A stretch of 64,000 nt of DNA from Sporanaerobacter acetigenes DSM 13106 (GTDB lineage Bacteria > Bacillota > Clostridia > Tissierellales > Sporanaerobacteraceae), in contig NZ_FQXR01000012.1 in the NCBI RefSeq assembly GCF_900130025.1, positions 19,458 to 83,457 on the forward strand. The letters run 5' to 3'. The position numbers were made by a program, and so were the translations under genes. This document shows, piece by piece, positions 61,558-64,000 of this stretch. The stretch's first letter is position 1, and the number at the start of each line of letters is the position of its first letter. The notes under the pieces were generated by a model. The model was given only the letters and a program-made list of their open reading frames with translations. It was not told the DNA's origin and ran no database searches.

Positions 61558-61683
61558 TTATGTTGTCAAAAATTCCACTTGAGTTACTTTTGTTGATAGT
61601 CTTGTCCCTTCTTCAAATATGTCATACAAAGCTGAGACTCTATCAGATTCATTCCCTATTTTTAATAAATCTTTTATTTTCAT
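61558..61683 (-). pseudogene. 5' fragment of a SAM-dependent methyltransferase gene
   Basis: After a good AGGGGTG site, an ATG at 61683 opens a 41-codon frame reading MKIKDLLKIGNESDRV and ending in TRLSTKVTQVEFLTT. This matches the usual N-terminus of class I methyltransferases related to small-molecule methylation, which continue with a helix and the SAM-binding glycine loop. Here a stop follows. A shifted frame continues with NIRQIEKHLLFVAEK, the expected next helix, before the GNAT gene begins. The gene is therefore broken by a frameshift and truncated before the SAM-binding motif. Confidence 0.55.
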
Positions 61684-61838
61684 ATACTTCACCCCTATTT
61701 TTAAAATAATCATTAAAATAGCCATTGCACTCATTTTTTGTTTTCTTCCAGTAGCCTAGACATTCTGCATATTCTCCTTTTAGGTGATTTTATTTACTTC
61801 GTATTTATATCTATATAAAGTCTTTAAACTAGACCAGA

Positions 61839-61955
61839 GTGCATCTACCTACAAAAGCTTTTTAAATATATATTCTAGCAATATAAGCAAATCAATATAA
61901 AGAATTCTTTTTCCCTTACTAACTACTTCTGTTGAATATAATACAAAAGATGTGC
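61839..61955. repeat. Copy 1 of a dispersed 120-base intergenic repeat
   Basis: The segment starts GTGCATCTACCTACAAA and contains AATATATATTCTAG, AATATAAAGA and CTTACTAACTACT. The same blocks recur in the same order and orientation at 63457-63579, with a 10-base length difference in the middle. It lies 80 bases downstream of the APH-like gene stop. The rest of the 61684-62037 gap shows no gene I can support. Confidence 0.7.
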
Positions 61956-62037
61956 ATTATATTTCTTCTTTCTGCCTGGTTCTCTGCATACTTCAAATAC
62001 ATGGTCACAATTTGATTAATAACCCAGTGAAAATCCT

Positions 62038-62952
62038 TTAATTATCAGCATACATTTCCCTTTTCTTTAAATAATCTTTCTCATTAATATACCATGTTGG
62101 TATTGAATTATTCATATTATTAAGCCATTTTAATATTTCCTTTGCTTGGTTCAGCATTGTATCAATCTCTCCTTGTCCAAAAGGAATTGCCCACGGAAGA
62201 GAAGAAAGTGTATTACTTGAAATATATAGTGCCAACAATCTCCAAAACTCCATCGGCACATTATAAGAAAAGTAGCCATTAACCATACCTGTTGCAAACA
62301 TTGGTGCTTTTTGTGCACACCAAACTATACGATTGAACTCTTCCCATGGGTCCCCATAGTCATAACGGTCAAAATCTATGATTATTAGTTTATCATTGGT
62401 GTCTATCATCATATTACCTATATGATAATCTCCGTGCTGATAGCATTGCGGACGATTATGGAGTAAATAGCGATTTTCATTTATGTAATTGATAAATAAT
62501 TGCCCACCTTCATACTTGATTGGACATTCAGAATACATTTGTATTTTTCTTTCAATTTTGCGATTAAAACAGATCTCCCAATTTTCCTGTTGTTTCGGTG
62601 CAGGAATAGTATGAATTTTTTTTAGAATATTGCCCGCATTAAGACCATAGGCATATTGTTTAGAAACAGATAAATCTGATATAACATCTTCTGCATCATT
62701 GCCATCAATCCAACTTTGTAACGAATAAACACCCTCATCACAAACTCCGAATCCTATTGGTTGACACATTGGAATATGAAGAGACAATACTTCCTTCATC
62801 ATTTCAAACCCTTCCTTTTTTCTATCGAATTGTTCTATTGGTGAAATCCTAAGCAGATACTTCGTGCCATCTTTGAATGTAACACAATATTTTTTATCGC
62901 CCGACCAACCTTTCGAAATCGGAACTGATTTTATAAAGTTTAATTTATCCAA
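62038..62952 (-). CDS. Aminoglycoside phosphotransferase family protein
   Basis: The 304-residue protein has the APH/choline-kinase fold. It has a nucleotide-binding N-lobe (GWSGDKKYCVTFKDGTKYLLRIS), the Brenner motif QHGDYHIGNMMI near residue 173 with the catalytic aspartate, and IIIDFDRYDYGDPWEEFNRI for magnesium binding. Translation starts at TTG 62952 after AGGAGG. Members phosphorylate aminoglycosides, macrolides or metabolites such as homoserine or choline, and the sequence does not allow a choice. It sits between two copies of a repeat, which suggests that it was acquired as a unit with the neighbouring Nudix gene or inserted beside it. Confidence 0.88.
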   Translation of the reverse strand: MDKLNFIKSVPISKGWSGDKKYCVTFKDGTKYLLRISPIEQFDRKKEGFEMMKEVLSLHIPMCQPIGFGVCDEGVYSLQSWIDGNDAEDVISDLSVSKQYAYGLNAGNILKKIHTIPAPKQQENWEICFNRKIERKIQMYSECPIKYEGGQLFINYINENRYLLHNRPQCYQHGDYHIGNMMIDTNDKLIIIDFDRYDYGDPWEEFNRIVWCAQKAPMFATGMVNGYFSYNVPMEFWRLLALYISSNTLSSLPWAIPFGQGEIDTMLNQAKEILKWLNNMNNSIPTWYINEKDYLKKREMYADN

Positions 62953-63309
62953 TTCTCAACCTCCTATTTTTTACTTAAGCCCTCTTTACAGTCAAGGTGA
63001 CATTTAACCTTTCTCCACAACCCTAAGACGTAATCTAATCTATCCACTCAACCCCACTTCATTTTTTGGTTCTTTTTCTATCCCTTGATATATTCCCTCA
63101 AACGCAAAAACACACTTTAGGTCGAGTAGCCAAGATGGATGTAATCCAACAGACCCAGTAAAATCAAAGCTTACACTCTTGACATCAATACTACCGTCTC
63201 AACATGGGTTGTATGAGGAAATAATATTATTATATAGAAGTAAGAATTTTTACACAACTGTAAACACTCCAATCCTTATCGCTAAAAAGTACACCCACCC
63301 GATAAAAAA

Positions 63310-63349
63310 CTGCACACCCGCGTGCATAATTTATCGTAAGAGTGTGCAG
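63310..63349. other. Inverted repeat in a gene-free 650-base stretch
   Basis: CTGCACAC at 63310-63317 and GTGTGCAG at 63342-63349 form an eight-base stem. Nearby, CGCTAAA-type short motifs recur (near 63277, 63429 and 63447). The stretch 62953-63604 is locally richer in GC and C-rich on the plus strand, and it could be mobile-element residue. No frame in it looks coding to me. Confidence 0.5.
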
Positions 63350-63456
63350 TGGTTTACATTGTATCAAAATTGTAGCTTTTTATGTATAATGACTTGAATT
63401 TTAATACAATTTAGCAATATTCGATTAACGCTAAAAAGTTTGATTATCGCTAAATT

Positions 63457-63579
63457 GTGCATCTACCTACAAAGGCTTTTTTAATATATATTCTAGTTTA
63501 TAGATGGCATATGATTAAACCAATATAAAGATTTTTTCTTACTAACTACTCTAATTGTATATAATATAAATGATGTTCA
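63457..63579. repeat. Copy 2 of the dispersed 120-base intergenic repeat
   Basis: It shares the same ordered blocks with 61839-61955 (GTGCATCTACCTACAAA at one end). It lies 25 bases downstream of the Nudix gene stop, just as copy 1 lies downstream of the APH-like gene. Confidence 0.7.
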
Positions 63580-63604
63580 GTTAGTCATCTCATCAAATTA
63601 GAAT

Positions 63605-64000
63605 TTACCTAATTATATCTAAATATTCACTCATTCTTTCTTTATGACTTTGCATATACTTGTCTGATTCAATAAACTTAAAGAATTCTTCTTTTGTCAA
63701 CCACAAATAAGATATTGTTTCACCTTCTTGAAGCGTAATTGAATCTTTATTACAATTAGTTTCACATATATAGCCATAATATATAGTATCCTTGCTCATA
63801 CATCTGTATATCTGCTCTAATTTTGGTGCTTCAATACCTGTTTCTTCCCTGAGTTCCCTGATTGCAGTATCATAAGGTCTCTCGCCTACCACTGCACTAC
63901 CACCCGCACTTGCTACATACAAACCTGGAAAATTTGGCTTTATTAAATCTCTTTGCATAAGTAAAAACATACCATCTTCATGCCTAACTATTATTTCACT
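63605..64000 (-). CDS. Nudix hydrolase, 5' end outside the window
   Basis: The frame is open to the window edge and reads SEIIVRHEDGMFLL upstream of the first internal methionine, so the true start lies beyond 64000. The Nudix box is complete: GSAVVGERPYDTAIRELREETGI (G-x5-E-x7-REL-x-EE-x-G-I), which binds magnesium and the pyrophosphate bond. Family members hydrolyse nucleoside diphosphates linked to other moieties, such as oxidised nucleotides. The position next to APH-like and GNAT genes is common in acquired resistance or detoxification gene sets. Confidence 0.88.
   Translation of the reverse strand, partial: SEIIVRHEDGMFLLMQRDLIKPNFPGLYVASAGGSAVVGERPYDTAIRELREETGIEAPKLEQIYRCMSKDTIYYGYICETNCNKDSITLQEGETISYLWLTKEEFFKFIESDKYMQSHKERMSEYLDIIR

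Noticed and set aside
61690..61800. Minus-strand peptide-like segment reading EYAECLGYWKKTKNEC
   Set aside because: Too short, bounded by stops, and without a start or family match. It could be another relic but cannot be supported.
62953..63604. Possible insertion sequence remnant with frame 63179-63397
   Set aside because: The frame has no ribosome binding site and no recognisable transposase motif. The only structures are a short inverted repeat and the dispersed repeat, so no element was called.

Overview
The window is AT-rich DNA (clearly below 40% GC by eye) with strong AGGAGG-type ribosome binding sites, frequent TTG and GTG starts and U-tailed hairpin terminators. Spore-surface-type proteins, an Fe-S serine dehydratase, an Nfn-type ferredoxin:NADP oxidoreductase and a Gram-positive Pho/Pst locus point to an anaerobic endospore-forming Clostridia member, perhaps Tissierellales-like. 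The lineage is inference. It reads as chromosomal DNA. I saw no rRNA, tRNA, CRISPR array or intact insertion sequence.

Layout. 0-2 kb: lipid kinase, glycerophosphodiesterase and a small helical protein. 2-8.8 kb: a candidate peptide-natural-product island. It holds a TPR-type XRE regulator, a 47-residue secreted peptide gene convergent with it (found by reading the minus strand), an ABC exporter, an S41 protease, an eight-cysteine precursor peptide and a radical SAM/SPASM maturase, followed by relics of a second copy. 8.8-21 kb: PHP phosphatase, zinc-ribbon protein, a probable 6S RNA, FtsH, two small unknown proteins, an RluD-type pseudouridine synthase, NAD kinase, oligoendopeptidase F, an FHA-FtsW-PBP cell-wall cluster, a PspC protein and a divergent prenyltransferase. 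21.3-30 kb: a tightly coupled five-gene operon of serine dehydratase subunits, a 1613-residue multidomain protein (HD, helical repeats, NadD-like, GNAT-like, PRTase-like), a lactate/malate-dehydrogenase-like protein and a flavodoxin-like protein. 30-34.5 kb: MATE transporter, NfnAB-type flavoprotein pair and xanthine phosphoribosyltransferase.

34.5-48.6 kb: cyclic beta-glucan synthase (2834 residues) behind a sugar-nucleotide pyrophosphorylase fused to a degenerate mutase, then a phosphoglucomutase and an M20 amidohydrolase. These probably feed glucose-1-phosphate and NDP-sugar into glucan synthesis. 48.6-55.1 kb: the phosphate regulon pstSCAB-phoU-phoPR behind 11-bp-spaced PhoP-box repeats. 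55.4-57.8 kb: two paralogous spore-surface-type proteins and a coiled-coil protein. 57.8-64 kb: an accessory region of three GNATs, an AraC regulator, an aminoglycoside-phosphotransferase-like gene and a Nudix gene, mixed with gene fragments and a duplicated intergenic repeat.

The two most unusual items are the signal-peptide/regulator/RiPP island at 2-8.8 kb and the serine dehydratase operon with the 1613-residue fusion protein. All family assignments rest on motifs read by eye. No searches were run.
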